Of a DNA stretch of 64,000 bases, positions 36,153 to 44,749 are shown in pieces. A model generated the notes under the pieces. It did not search any database. It was not told where the DNA came from and was given only the letters and a program-made list of their open reading frames with translations. Position 1 is the first letter of the stretch. The number at the start of each line of letters is the position of its first letter. The translations under genes were made by a program, and so were the position numbers. Source of the DNA: Sphingobacteriaceae bacterium (GTDB lineage Bacteria > Bacteroidota > Bacteroidia > B-17B0 > Aurantibacillaceae); NCBI GenBank assembly GCA_947453445.1, contig CANGGP010000004.1, forward strand, positions 1 through 64,000, read 5' to 3'.

Positions 36153-36201
36153 TTTTTTCAGCATTAAGTTTAAAAATCAAAACTATTTTCTAACGGAATT
36201 T

Positions 36202-36326
36202 GCCTTAGGGATATGAAGGGCTTGGCTCTTTTTGGCGCCTGCCTCTTGCGACAAAAAAGCCGGAGCGAAGCGGAGCCCGACCCTTTCACTGCCCGATATA
36301 AGGAGGCGAAAGGGGAAGGCCCAAAA
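36202..36326 (+). repeat. GC-rich structured intergenic repeat, copy B
   Basis: It has the same ordered landmarks as copy A (16143-16330): AGGGAT, GCTCTTTTTG, AAAAAAGCCGGAGCG, GCCCGACCC and a final GCCCAA. The stem around 36229-36238 pairs with 36248-36257 (one G-A mismatch). A second stem pairs CCCTTTC (36281-36287) with GAAAGGG (36308-36314), the same position where copy A pairs GCCTGCC with GGCAGGC. The arms differ in sequence but pairing is kept. Confidence 0.65.
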
Positions 36327-36336
36327 AAATAAAAAT

Positions 36337-36864
36337 TTAGAATTGCAAAAAGCCCTCCATTTGTGCCTTACAAACCTTGCGTTGGTCTTCTGAATTAAAT
36401 TGAAATTCTGCATCCAACAATTTATTCACCACCGAGATGGGAAGTTTATTGTAATACACATGCATTTTCAAATATTGTAAAATACCGGTGAGATGCTCTA
36501 AACCTCTTAAATTGCCTGCTCTGCCATCGGCTACACCTACCAAACAAACTTTTTTATTGGTCCAATCTTTCGGATGTAAACTATCTAAAAAAGTTTTTAA
36601 TAAGCCCGGAAAACTGCCATTGTATTCAGGCACCACCATCACAAATTTTTGAAATGGTCGTACCTTTTGATTCAGCATCTCGTCGTATGCAGCTGTTCTG
36701 CTACCAAAACTTTCGCTAAAGGCCAAATCCCTTGGCAAATCGCGCAAATCGAGCAAAATGGTCGCCTGCCCCAAATCTTCTAAAATTTGTTTGTATATCT
36801 TACTCACCTTTAAGGTGTTGCTATTCTCGCGGTTGGTGCTGCTGATTATAACGATTTTCTCCAT
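36337..36864 (-). CDS. NAD(P)H-dependent FMN reductase family protein
   Basis: About 175 residues. I use the ATG at 36864 (MEKIVIISSTNRENSNTLKV), five codons inside the longest frame, because the flavodoxin-like fold begins there. STNRENSNT forms the phosphate-binding loop for FMN, VPEYNGSFPGLLKTFLDSL near residue 75 is the family's flavin-contact segment, and VGVADGRAGNLRGLEHL follows. Such enzymes reduce FMN or quinone-like substrates with NAD(P)H. The gene is monocistronic and ends just beyond structured repeat copy B. Confidence 0.85.
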   Translation of the reverse strand: MEKIVIISSTNRENSNTLKVSKIYKQILEDLGQATILLDLRDLPRDLAFSESFGSRTAAYDEMLNQKVRPFQKFVMVVPEYNGSFPGLLKTFLDSLHPKDWTNKKVCLVGVADGRAGNLRGLEHLTGILQYLKMHVYYNKLPISVVNKLLDAEFQFNSEDQRKVCKAQMEGFLQF

Positions 36865-36981
36865 AAATCTTATTAACACTCTCTGTAATTACTTTTTGCT
36901 TTTGTTAAAAACTATGGCCGTTTAAAGCGCCTAATTCAGTTATTTTTACAAACAACAATTTTAATCAATTGTTTTGAGTTT

Positions 36982-37668
36982 ATGAACATTAGCTATTATG
37001 GACATTCGTGCTTCGGCGTTGAAATTAACGGTAAACACCTGTTGTTCGACCCTTTTATTAGCGAAAATGAATTGGCCAAAAATATTGATATTCAAAGCAT
37101 TAAAGCCGATTATATTTTGGTTTCGCATGGGCACCGCGACCATATTTTAGATGTTGAAAGCATTGCAAAAAGTAGCGGCGCCCAAATTATTTGCAATTGG
37201 GAAATTTATGATTGGTACAGCAAAAAAGGGCTTAAAAACATTCATCCCATGAACATTGGCGGGAAAATAAAACTTGGTTTCGGTAGCGTAAAATGCGTGG
37301 TGGCTGTGCATAGCAGTCAATTGCCCGATGGCACTTATGGCGGGCATCCCATGGGTTTTGTGGTTGAAAGCAATGAGGGCAATTTTTATTATGCCGGAGA
37401 TACCGGTTTAACATACGACATGAAATTAATAGGTGAATACCGCCAAATTGATTTTGCTTTTTTACCCATTGGCGACAACTTTACAATGGGTGTCGACAAT
37501 GCTATTATTGCCTGTGATTTCATCAATTGTAACCAAATCATCGGCATGCATTATAACACCTTTAACGACATAAAAATTGAGGCTAACGAAGCCCTTTTAA
37601 AATTTGAAAGAGCCGGTCGCCATTTAAAATTATTGAACATAGGAGAAACGATTACTATTAAACACTAA
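36982..37668 (+). CDS. UlaG-like / UPF0173 metal-dependent hydrolase
   Basis: A 228-residue metallo-beta-lactamase-fold hydrolase. Metal ligands are visible in YYGHSCFGVEI near residue 5, SHGHRDHILD near residue 49 (HxHxDH), and AGDTGLTYD near residue 137, with a final IGMHYNTF near residue 182. It belongs to the small UPF0173/UlaG-related group; its substrate is unknown. It sits just upstream of parA on the same strand with a gap of about 10 bases, which suggests a shared transcript although no functional tie is known. Confidence 0.88.
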   Translation: MNISYYGHSCFGVEINGKHLLFDPFISENELAKNIDIQSIKADYILVSHGHRDHILDVESIAKSSGAQIICNWEIYDWYSKKGLKNIHPMNIGGKIKLGFGSVKCVVAVHSSQLPDGTYGGHPMGFVVESNEGNFYYAGDTGLTYDMKLIGEYRQIDFAFLPIGDNFTMGVDNAIIACDFINCNQIIGMHYNTFNDIKIEANEALLKFERAGRHLKLLNIGETITIKH

Positions 37669-37678
37669 ATACAGAACC

Positions 37679-38515
37679 ATGGGAAAAATCATAGCAATAG
37701 CCAATCAAAAAGGTGGTGTAGGTAAAACCACTACAGCCATTAACTTGGCAGCAAGCTTAGCAGTGTTAGAGTATAGAACGTTATTGGTTGATGCCGACCC
37801 TCAATCGAATGCCACTTCAGGCGTTGGTATTGATCCGGCTAGCATTAAGGCCGGTTTATACGAATGCATTATTGATAGTGTGCATCCAAACGATGTAATC
37901 CAAAAAACAGGCACACCAAACTTGTCGTTATTACCAACAAATGCTGATTTGGTGGGTATCGAACTTGAATTGGTTAACCTCAGCAACCGCGAATACATGA
38001 TGAAAAAAGCCTTGGATAAAATCAAGGACAATTATGATTTTATTATTGTGGATTGCTGTCCTTCGCTTGGACTAACCGTGATCAACTCACTTTCATGCGC
38101 TGATAGCGTGATCATTCCGGTGCAATGTGAGTATTTTGCTTTAGAAGGCATGGGCAAATTATTACAAACCATTAAAATTGTACAAGCCCATTTAAATACC
38201 AACCTCGATATTGAAGGTGTGCTCTTAACCATGTTCGACGGGCGTTTGCGCTTGGCCAATCAAGTGGTAGAAGAAGTAAAAACACATTTTCAAGACATGG
38301 TGTTTGATACCCTTATTCAACGCAACACCAAATTGGCCGAAGCACCAAGCTTTGGAAAAACCATTATTATGCACGATGCCATTGGAAAAGGCGCAACCAG
38401 TTATTTAAATTTGGCACGCGAAATTTTACAACGCAACGGACTTACCAAAATCAGCGACAGCAACCGCACCATCCGTATTGAAGAATCGGAAGAAGAATTA
38501 AGTGAGGATATTTAA
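37679..38515 (+). CDS. parA: Chromosome-partitioning ATPase ParA/Soj
   Basis: A 278-residue ParA-type ATPase. The deviant Walker A KGGVGKTTTAINLAASLA lies at residues 10-27; VDADPQSNATSG and FIIVDCCPSLG supply the Mg2+ and Walker B parts. It drives segregation of the origin region together with ParB bound to parS. The ParB gene follows after 44 bases. Both are chromosomal in type, so this part of the genome may lie near the replication origin, but I found no parS site or dnaA gene in the window. Confidence 0.95.
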   Translation: MGKIIAIANQKGGVGKTTTAINLAASLAVLEYRTLLVDADPQSNATSGVGIDPASIKAGLYECIIDSVHPNDVIQKTGTPNLSLLPTNADLVGIELELVNLSNREYMMKKALDKIKDNYDFIIVDCCPSLGLTVINSLSCADSVIIPVQCEYFALEGMGKLLQTIKIVQAHLNTNLDIEGVLLTMFDGRLRLANQVVEEVKTHFQDMVFDTLIQRNTKLAEAPSFGKTIIMHDAIGKGATSYLNLAREILQRNGLTKISDSNRTIRIEESEEELSEDI

Positions 38516-38559
38516 GAAGTGTTAGGGAATAGTGAGGAACTAAAAAATTAACAAATAAA

Positions 38560-39453
38560 ATGAGTCAAAAAAAACCGGCATTAGGAAGAGGATTAAGTGC
38601 ATTACTTGAAAATGCCAAAACAGATATTACCACCAGAAACAACGGAGAAAACGCACCTGTCGCCAATTCTGTGTCTTTTATTTCAATTAAAAGCATAGAA
38701 ACCAATCCATTTCAACCCCGCACCAATTTTGAAGAAAGTGCTTTAAGTGATTTGAGCGAGAGCATCAAAATTCACGGCATCATTCAACCACTAACGGTTC
38801 GCAAATTGGGTTACGATCATTACCAATTGATTTCGGGAGAACGTCGTTTCAGGGCTTCTCAATTAGCGGGCTTAACTGAAGTACCTGCTTATATTCGCAT
38901 TGCCGATGATCAAGCCATGCTCGAAATGGCTTTGGTGGAGAACATTCAACGTGAAGATTTAGATCCGATTGAAGTGGCGCTTTCATACAAACGACTCATT
39001 GACGAATGTAACCTTACGCAAGAACAATTGAGTGAAAAAGTTGGTAAACAAAGAAGTACCGTGACCAATTTTTTACGTTTATTAAAATTACCGGCCGCCA
39101 TTCAAAAAGCCCTCCGCGATCGCGAAGTTACTATGGGTCATGCCAAGGCCTTGATTAATATTGACAATGAAGACCGTCAATTGGCCATCTTTGCGTTAAC
39201 GCTTGAACAAGATTTATCTGTTCGTCAAATTGAAGAGCTGGCACGCGGTGAAAAATTAAAAGTTACACCTAAAATTACTCGTCCCGATCGACCGCTTAGC
39301 ATGGAAGACAAAGTGATTACCAAAAATTTGGATAAACTTTTTCCGAAGGCATATTCTTTTTCGCGCAATGCAAAAGGCGGCGGCAGTTTAACGCTTAAAT
39401 TTGGTAACGACAATGAACTTCAAAAAATACTCACCCATTTCGGCATTGAATAA
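38560..39453 (+). CDS. parB: ParB-family partition protein
   Basis: A 297-residue ParB/Spo0J. The N-terminal CTPase domain has IETNPFQPRTNF near residue 48 and the arginine patch ISGERRFRASQLAG near residue 92. The helix-turn-helix is LTQEQLSEKVGKQRSTVTNFLRLLKL near residue 150. A C-terminal dimerisation segment follows (SLTLKFGNDNELQKIL). It loads at parS sites and slides on DNA as a CTP-dependent clamp. Its start MSQKKPALGRGLSALLEN is the classic ParB N-terminal ParA-binding segment. Confidence 0.95.
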   Translation: MSQKKPALGRGLSALLENAKTDITTRNNGENAPVANSVSFISIKSIETNPFQPRTNFEESALSDLSESIKIHGIIQPLTVRKLGYDHYQLISGERRFRASQLAGLTEVPAYIRIADDQAMLEMALVENIQREDLDPIEVALSYKRLIDECNLTQEQLSEKVGKQRSTVTNFLRLLKLPAAIQKALRDREVTMGHAKALINIDNEDRQLAIFALTLEQDLSVRQIEELARGEKLKVTPKITRPDRPLSMEDKVITKNLDKLFPKAYSFSRNAKGGGSLTLKFGNDNELQKILTHFGIE

Positions 39454-39464
39454 ACCAACACTGA

Positions 39465-39971
39465 TTGAGAAAAATACTGCTCATATCAGACACGCATAGC
39501 TACTTAGAACCAAAATTAATCAAGCATATGCAAGCCGCCGATGAAGTGTGGCATGCCGGTGATATTGGCGATAAAAAAGTGTGCGACGACATTCAACAAC
39601 ACTGTCATTTAAAAGCGGTGTTCGGAAATATCGATGGCACTGAAATCAGGCAACTGCATCCCGAAAATTTGGAATTTATGTGCGAGGATGTAAAAGTGCT
39701 GATTACACATATTGGCGGATATCCGGGTAAATATCCTGCACGTGTAAAAGAACTGATTCAAAAGCTTAAACCAAAACTTTTTATTTGCGGCCACTCACAC
39801 ATTTTAAAAGTGATGTACGACAATCAAAATCAGTTGTTGCACATGAATCCCGGTGCTGCCGGCACTCATGGCTTTCACCAAGTGAAAACTGCACTCCGAT
39901 TTGAAATTGATAAAACTGAAATAAAAAAATTAGAAATCATTGAATTAGGTAAACGCAACGAAATAGTATGA
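39465..39971 (+). CDS. YfcE-like metallophosphoesterase
   Basis: A 168-residue phosphodiesterase of the MJ0936/YfcE group, starting at TTG 39465 (MRKILLISDTHSYLEP). Metal-ligand motifs: SDTHSY near residue 8, HAGDIGD near residue 30, GNIDGTEIR near residue 52, ITHIGGYPGK near residue 77 and CGHSHILK near residue 110. It hydrolyses phosphodiesters in vitro in characterised relatives; the physiological substrate is unknown. The start lies 12 bases after parB. Its stop overlaps the ATG of the next gene (ATGA). Confidence 0.88.
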   Translation: MRKILLISDTHSYLEPKLIKHMQAADEVWHAGDIGDKKVCDDIQQHCHLKAVFGNIDGTEIRQLHPENLEFMCEDVKVLITHIGGYPGKYPARVKELIQKLKPKLFICGHSHILKVMYDNQNQLLHMNPGAAGTHGFHQVKTALRFEIDKTEIKKLEIIELGKRNEIV

Positions 39972-40435
39972 AAGACGCCATTTTTTTTACCAACGAGGCA
40001 TTGGCCAGATTTATTGCCGCACAAGGTCGTGTGGTACAAAAAGTTGTTTGTCACTTGTGGCAAAATAACTTTAACCCGGCCAATGTATTTGAAATTATCG
40101 ATAATGTTGAATTACATTTTAATGATGGTCAAAAAATTACCATTGGTTGCAACGATGCCGGCAATGGTCTCGACGCCATGGAATACGATCCGAAAGTGGT
40201 GGCCAAACATTTAAGAGATGAATTCGACGGGAAAATAAAATTGTTTTCGATTGATGCCTCAGCAACCAGCATGTGGAAAGATGTGATTGGTAAAGAACTG
40301 CGTTTGGTGCGTTTAACCAAAGACGGTGATTTTTATGTTGCAGATGCCATTATGCTCGACTTTGGCGACGAGAAAAGAGAAATCATGATCAACCCTGAAG
40401 ATGGCATCATCATTGATTTTTACGAAGAAATTTAA
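39968..40435 (+). CDS. Hypothetical protein coupled to the phosphoesterase gene
   Basis: A 155-residue protein of unknown family. It starts MKDAIFFTNEALARFIAAQG and has an acidic, mixed alpha/beta composition with no signal peptide, no membrane segment and no motif I recognise. Its ATG overlaps the stop of the phosphoesterase gene, so the two are probably translated together. Its TAA shares a TTAA with the stop of the convergent envelope gene at 40432. It could be a cytoplasmic accessory of the phosphoesterase, but that is only positional inference. Confidence 0.7.
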   Translation: MKDAIFFTNEALARFIAAQGRVVQKVVCHLWQNNFNPANVFEIIDNVELHFNDGQKITIGCNDAGNGLDAMEYDPKVVAKHLRDEFDGKIKLFSIDASATSMWKDVIGKELRLVRLTKDGDFYVADAIMLDFGDEKREIMINPEDGIIIDFYEEI

Positions 40436-42756
40436 TTTCCCAATAAGGCTTGGGCTTCTGATAAAGAAATAATTTCATCTTTAAACTTAGCGATCACAAA
40501 TACATCGTTAAAGCCTAATTCTTCCATTTTCTTTAAAAACTTTGTGGCTTCATCGCGTGTTTTGAATGCACCGGCACTGTAACGAATATTTCCTGTAGCG
40601 GTGGTCTCTTTCTGCAATTCAGGAACATCCTTGTATTTTTCGTCCATGCTTTCTTCAAACATTTTACGCTTAGGCGAACCAAACTGTACCTTAAATACCA
40701 CCAAATCTTTTTTCACTGAACTAAACATTTTGTTCTCACTTAAATCCTCTTTAAAGGCTTTATCAACGGTTGCTTTGGTTTGACTTAATGGAATGCGATG
40801 TCCATCTTTATAAGCCGTTACAAAGGCATCGTCATAGCCTTGAATCACTAAGTCGGCGCGAACGGCTGCAGCTTCTTCAATGGTTTTGTATCCTTTGGTT
40901 ACATAACGGTAAATATTTTCGCCGGTTTTTATTTCTAATACACTGCCTGCACTGGTGTTAAACACACGGGTTGAAATTTTATTTTTAAAAGCACCCAATT
41001 GCACACGGTAAACAATGTCGTCGCGCTTAAACGATTGCGCAGGCCTTTCAATTTTATCTTCTTCATCCAATTCCTCTTTGCCTCCACTCGCTTCTAATTT
41101 TTTCAGTTCTTCAAGTTCAGCATCGCTCAATGGAATAAATTTACCGCCTTGCATGCGTGAAATCTTAGCATCCTTATGCCCTTCAGCCCTAAATTCATCT
41201 CTGCGCTTAATTAATCCACCCATGTTTTTGTATGAGCCATTGGTATAAACCACTGTTGATCCGTCTTCAAGGGTTGCCGTATTAATATCACCTATACTCA
41301 ACATAAATGCCAATTCATCAGAAGGAATTGCACCGGGGTAACGTTTAATTTCTACTGTGTATTCATCAGGATTTACTTTCTTCTTTTTCTTCTTCTTGGC
41401 TTTTGCCATGTCGAAGAAATTTGAAATCACCTGCAAACTTGCATTCGCATCTAAACTGTCGTTTTTGTATGCGTTGTACCAATTTTGCCAGTATTCATCG
41501 CTTAATCCCACACCCTTTTCGTTTACCGCCACACCTTTTAAGGTGGCCAATTCATCATCGCGGTAATTCGGTACCCCGTCAGCATCATCATCCAAAGGAC
41601 ATCCCTTTAAATTCACTTTAGCGCCTTGTGGGGTGCCCGGACAAACATCAAAAAAATCGGCAACACCGTCGTTGTCAGAATCAGCTTTGTCTTCGGCCAA
41701 CCAAAATGAATTATCAACCGAATCATTCTCTAATTTTAATTTTGGTTTTTTACGTGCCACCAAATCGTATTGTAATGAAACTGAAGTGTAGGCAAAATTA
41801 TCTTTGCGTTTATTGCCAACGCGGTTGCCAAGGCTTTGATTGCTGATGCCGTCAATGTAATCGGTATTGGTAAAGAAGTATTGAAAATTAACTTTTGCAT
41901 CCACGCGGTTGGTTACCTTCATGATAAAACCGGCGCCAAGGGGAATGGCCCAGGCCCTCTCTTGGTATTTACCAAAGCCATCTTTGTTTAATTCACGTAT
42001 ATCACTTTCGTATTTATAATCACGTTTTAAATCCACTGCATTTTGCGCACCGGCTGATCCTTCAGGCAAATTTTTAATACTGCCATCCTGCCAATAATAA
42101 TAAGTGTTGCCGTTGGCATCTTTTAAATCGGTTTTACTCAAGTATTCAAAATTCATTACACCTAAACTGATGTATGGTCGCATGCTGTATTTTTTAGGCA
42201 ATAAATTGCCGAAATCATATAATAAATTCACACCGCCTGCACGTATTTCGGAAAGAAAATTTTCTTGACGGTAAGGCAATCGCTCACTGGCGCCAAGTTT
42301 ACCAAAGAGTACCGAAAAATCGAGCTGTAAATACGGTGTTAATCGTTGCGAAATACCTAAATCGAAAGCAAAGCGCGACACTTGCGGGATTTGAAAATGT
42401 TTTTTTCCAATATCACCAATAAAAGAAAGACTGCCTGCACCCAATGAAATTTTTGGTTTACGAATTTCAAAATCTTCACGCGTTGTATCAATGGGTGTAG
42501 ATTTTCCATAAAGCGCTTCCTGTAAGTATTTGTGCCATGATAAGGACTCACCATTTACGGTACCTGTGGGGATGGTTGAAGGACGTAATTTTAAAAAAAG
42601 CAAATCACCAACGTTTGGACCTTTATAGAATTGAATTGGTTCAGGCTCACTAAGATAATATTGATATAAATCTTCAGTGCTTAAATTGTCTAAATCCACC
42701 TGCGATTTTACAGCAAGTGCCAGAAATAAAAACATAAGAAGACTGAGCTTCCGCAT
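40432..42756 (-). CDS. Outer-membrane protein with TSP3 repeats and SPOR-like domains
   Basis: A 774-residue protein with a signal peptide (MRKLSLLMFLFLALAVKSQ). The first half (about residues 80-340) is a beta-barrel-like region with many aromatic-ended strands. Then come thrombospondin type 3 calcium-binding repeats near residue 357 (DSDNDGVADFFDVCPGTP and DDDADGVPNYRDDE). A lysine run (AKKKKKKKV) follows. From about residue 465 there are three or four SPOR-like units (YRVQLGAFKN, FKVQFGSPKR). SPOR domains bind peptidoglycan, so this likely links the outer membrane to the wall. It is downstream of a second SPOR-like protein on the same strand. Confidence 0.78.
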   Translation of the reverse strand: MRKLSLLMFLFLALAVKSQVDLDNLSTEDLYQYYLSEPEPIQFYKGPNVGDLLFLKLRPSTIPTGTVNGESLSWHKYLQEALYGKSTPIDTTREDFEIRKPKISLGAGSLSFIGDIGKKHFQIPQVSRFAFDLGISQRLTPYLQLDFSVLFGKLGASERLPYRQENFLSEIRAGGVNLLYDFGNLLPKKYSMRPYISLGVMNFEYLSKTDLKDANGNTYYYWQDGSIKNLPEGSAGAQNAVDLKRDYKYESDIRELNKDGFGKYQERAWAIPLGAGFIMKVTNRVDAKVNFQYFFTNTDYIDGISNQSLGNRVGNKRKDNFAYTSVSLQYDLVARKKPKLKLENDSVDNSFWLAEDKADSDNDGVADFFDVCPGTPQGAKVNLKGCPLDDDADGVPNYRDDELATLKGVAVNEKGVGLSDEYWQNWYNAYKNDSLDANASLQVISNFFDMAKAKKKKKKKVNPDEYTVEIKRYPGAIPSDELAFMLSIGDINTATLEDGSTVVYTNGSYKNMGGLIKRRDEFRAEGHKDAKISRMQGGKFIPLSDAELEELKKLEASGGKEELDEEDKIERPAQSFKRDDIVYRVQLGAFKNKISTRVFNTSAGSVLEIKTGENIYRYVTKGYKTIEEAAAVRADLVIQGYDDAFVTAYKDGHRIPLSQTKATVDKAFKEDLSENKMFSSVKKDLVVFKVQFGSPKRKMFEESMDEKYKDVPELQKETTATGNIRYSAGAFKTRDEATKFLKKMEELGFNDVFVIAKFKDEIISLSEAQALLGN

Positions 42757-42784
42757 AAGCTTGATAATAGTAAAAATAACTATT

Positions 42785-44113
42785 TTATTTAAACCATTTT
42801 TGATTTGTAATCATTAATGCTTCTTGTACTGTAATACGTTTTCCTTCGGCATAAGCAACCACAAATGCATTGGGTACACCGTTGTTCTTTTTCGCTTCTT
42901 CGCGATGATCACGCGCAACCTTGTATTCATCGTGATCGCCAATCATAAACTTTGAATAAGAATCATGAAACTCACTGCGAATGTTTTCTTTAAGATGATA
43001 TATTTTTTTGAGAACAGCTGCAGTTACATTGGCATTTTTAAAAGCACCAATTTGCACATGGTAACTCACACTTCCTTCTTTGCGAACAGGTTTACTTGGT
43101 TTCACTTCTTTTACCTTTTCTTTAACAGGCTGTTCTTTTACTTTTTCTTTCACAGGTTCAACTGCGGCAACTACCGGTTTTTCTTCTTTCACAGGCTCGG
43201 GCGTTGGCTCAACTTCAACAATTGGCTGTTCTGTAGAAATCAAATCGCCAAACTCAGCCGTTAAATCATTCATGTTCACTTTTTTACTTTGATTGTCTTC
43301 TAAATATGAATACTCACCATGCAAATCAGTTGTTTTCTCGGTTGTGGTACTCAACATGTACGAAATCTCTAATTCTTCCTTATCCGGCACAGCCACCCAA
43401 ACAAATTTTAATTTACCGTCAGCCACCGAAAACGAACTTCCATCGGCCTTTACAACTTTAGCTGTTACGCCTGTTAATACATCATCACTAAATCTTGCAA
43501 ATCCTTTGGTGCTTCCTTTTTTAATTTTAATCGTTACAATTAATTCATTTGGCTTAGAACCTTTGGTCACCGTGCGGTTTAAAACAATATTGCCGGGAGG
43601 CTCTGCATTTGAGGCTACAGCAGCAGGTGCATTCACCAAAGTGGTATCTTTGGCTGCATTTTCAAAAGCCTTGGTCATTTCAGTATTTTCAATTTCAACT
43701 TGTTTCGGACTCATGTCAACAAAAGCTTTGTCGTTGTTGTATATATAATAGAATCGTGATTTAAAACTCACATTACCTTGCAAATTCGACGCTACATTAA
43801 AAGTTAAATTAAACGGCACTTCATCATCCGAAGGCAAAGAAGCCCACACCCATTTCACAATATTTCCTTCAACAACATAACTCACAGCCGAATCAGGATT
43901 TTGAACCAAACTTACCCCATCAGGTAATTCAATCTGAAACATCCCAAAGCCTTGAATCGCAGGTTTGGTGAGCTTAAACTCTACCTGGTATTCTTTGCCG
44001 GCAACCATTTTATCAGGTAAATTATTTGTGATTTTTACTACGCTATCACCGGTAAATATGCCCAATAACATGAGGGATATTGTGTTAAACAGAATAAAAA
44101 GTTGTTTCATCAT
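42785..44113 (-). CDS. Secreted protein with C-terminal SPOR-like domain
   Basis: A 442-residue protein with an N-terminal signal (MMKQLFILFNTISLMLLGIF). Two Ig-like units occupy about residues 25-150 and 175-270, each with the same pattern of strands (KWVWASLPSDDEVPFNLTF; KFVWVAVPDKEELEISYML). A Pro/Lys/Glu-rich linker follows (repeated PVKEK, about 300-345). The C-terminal ~90 residues resemble a SPOR domain (VSYHVQIGAFKNANVTAAVL). It lies upstream of the TSP3/SPOR protein with a 28-base gap, so the two probably work together in the envelope. Specific function is unknown. Confidence 0.75.
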   Translation of the reverse strand: MMKQLFILFNTISLMLLGIFTGDSVVKITNNLPDKMVAGKEYQVEFKLTKPAIQGFGMFQIELPDGVSLVQNPDSAVSYVVEGNIVKWVWASLPSDDEVPFNLTFNVASNLQGNVSFKSRFYYIYNNDKAFVDMSPKQVEIENTEMTKAFENAAKDTTLVNAPAAVASNAEPPGNIVLNRTVTKGSKPNELIVTIKIKKGSTKGFARFSDDVLTGVTAKVVKADGSSFSVADGKLKFVWVAVPDKEELEISYMLSTTTEKTTDLHGEYSYLEDNQSKKVNMNDLTAEFGDLISTEQPIVEVEPTPEPVKEEKPVVAAVEPVKEKVKEQPVKEKVKEVKPSKPVRKEGSVSYHVQIGAFKNANVTAAVLKKIYHLKENIRSEFHDSYSKFMIGDHDEYKVARDHREEAKKNNGVPNAFVVAYAEGKRITVQEALMITNQKWFK

Positions 44114-44749
44114 GTCCCGAAGTTACTCCAATTGACTTTGTTCAATAATCTGATGAACAGCATTTTAGTAACACAGGTTTGTTAACTTCCTATAAAACCA
44201 CCTCACCAATGCGCTTTTTTGATAGTTAAATAGAATCGTTTTAAGGATAAAAAAGTGATTCGCAAAATGGGTGAAATGTTGATGGGTCTAGGAAAGAGAA
44301 AAACTAATTAATAACTCGAAAAAAAAAATTAAATCAAAATTGACATATCAAAATTTACCCACAAATCCGATCCATTTAGGGGTCATTTTAAGCCCAAACT
44401 GCATAAAATTTTAAGACATTTGTTATTTTTGGCTCCTTTTTAAATTGAGAAAAGAAATTTGGATGTGGGCGCCTGAAACAAAAATTGTTCAAGCATTCGT
44501 AGCACGAACGATTGCTACACCCAAGGTATGGATGCAATTCAAAAATCTAAAATCCTTAGGTTTACAAGTTGCCTGTCCTGCCCCCATCAACCGGCAAATT
44601 AATCCTACTAAAGTTTACGGCAGCCTTCTTGCTCCAAGGATTTGCAATACTGCGGTAATAACAAAAGTAAAGACGCGTAAAAACAAAATTAAAAATACTG
44701 AAGCATCACAAATGCTTAGGGGCTGTATACTAATTTCTGAAATAGAATC
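44114..44749. other. Non-coding region with a decayed SDR fragment
   Basis: Over 600 bp without a convincing gene. It is AT-rich in the left part. A TATTTTTG promoter-like motif on the plus strand (44424-44431) precedes a 102-codon frame that I regard as spurious. The right part contains an antisense remnant of an SDR gene at 44562-44655. Confidence 0.5.
44562..44655 (-). pseudogene. 3'-end remnant of an SDR dehydrogenase gene
   Basis: On the minus strand it encodes INLPVDGGRTGNL followed by TAA (44562-44564), identical to the last 13 residues of the SDR at 48772-49560. Further upstream IAN and a Ser/Ala-rich stretch are still recognisable with a small deletion. About 40 of the first 45 bases match 48772-48816. 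Upstream of that the similarity decays. It is a non-functional duplicate. Confidence 0.75.

Noticed and set aside
36183..36413. A 76-codon minus-strand frame
   Set aside because: It overlaps the structured repeat and the end of the FMN reductase gene out of frame; it is an artefact.
37679..39453. A parS site or origin near parAB
   Set aside because: I looked for a TGTTTCACGTGAAACA-like sequence near the genes and found none; no dnaA or DnaA-box cluster was seen.
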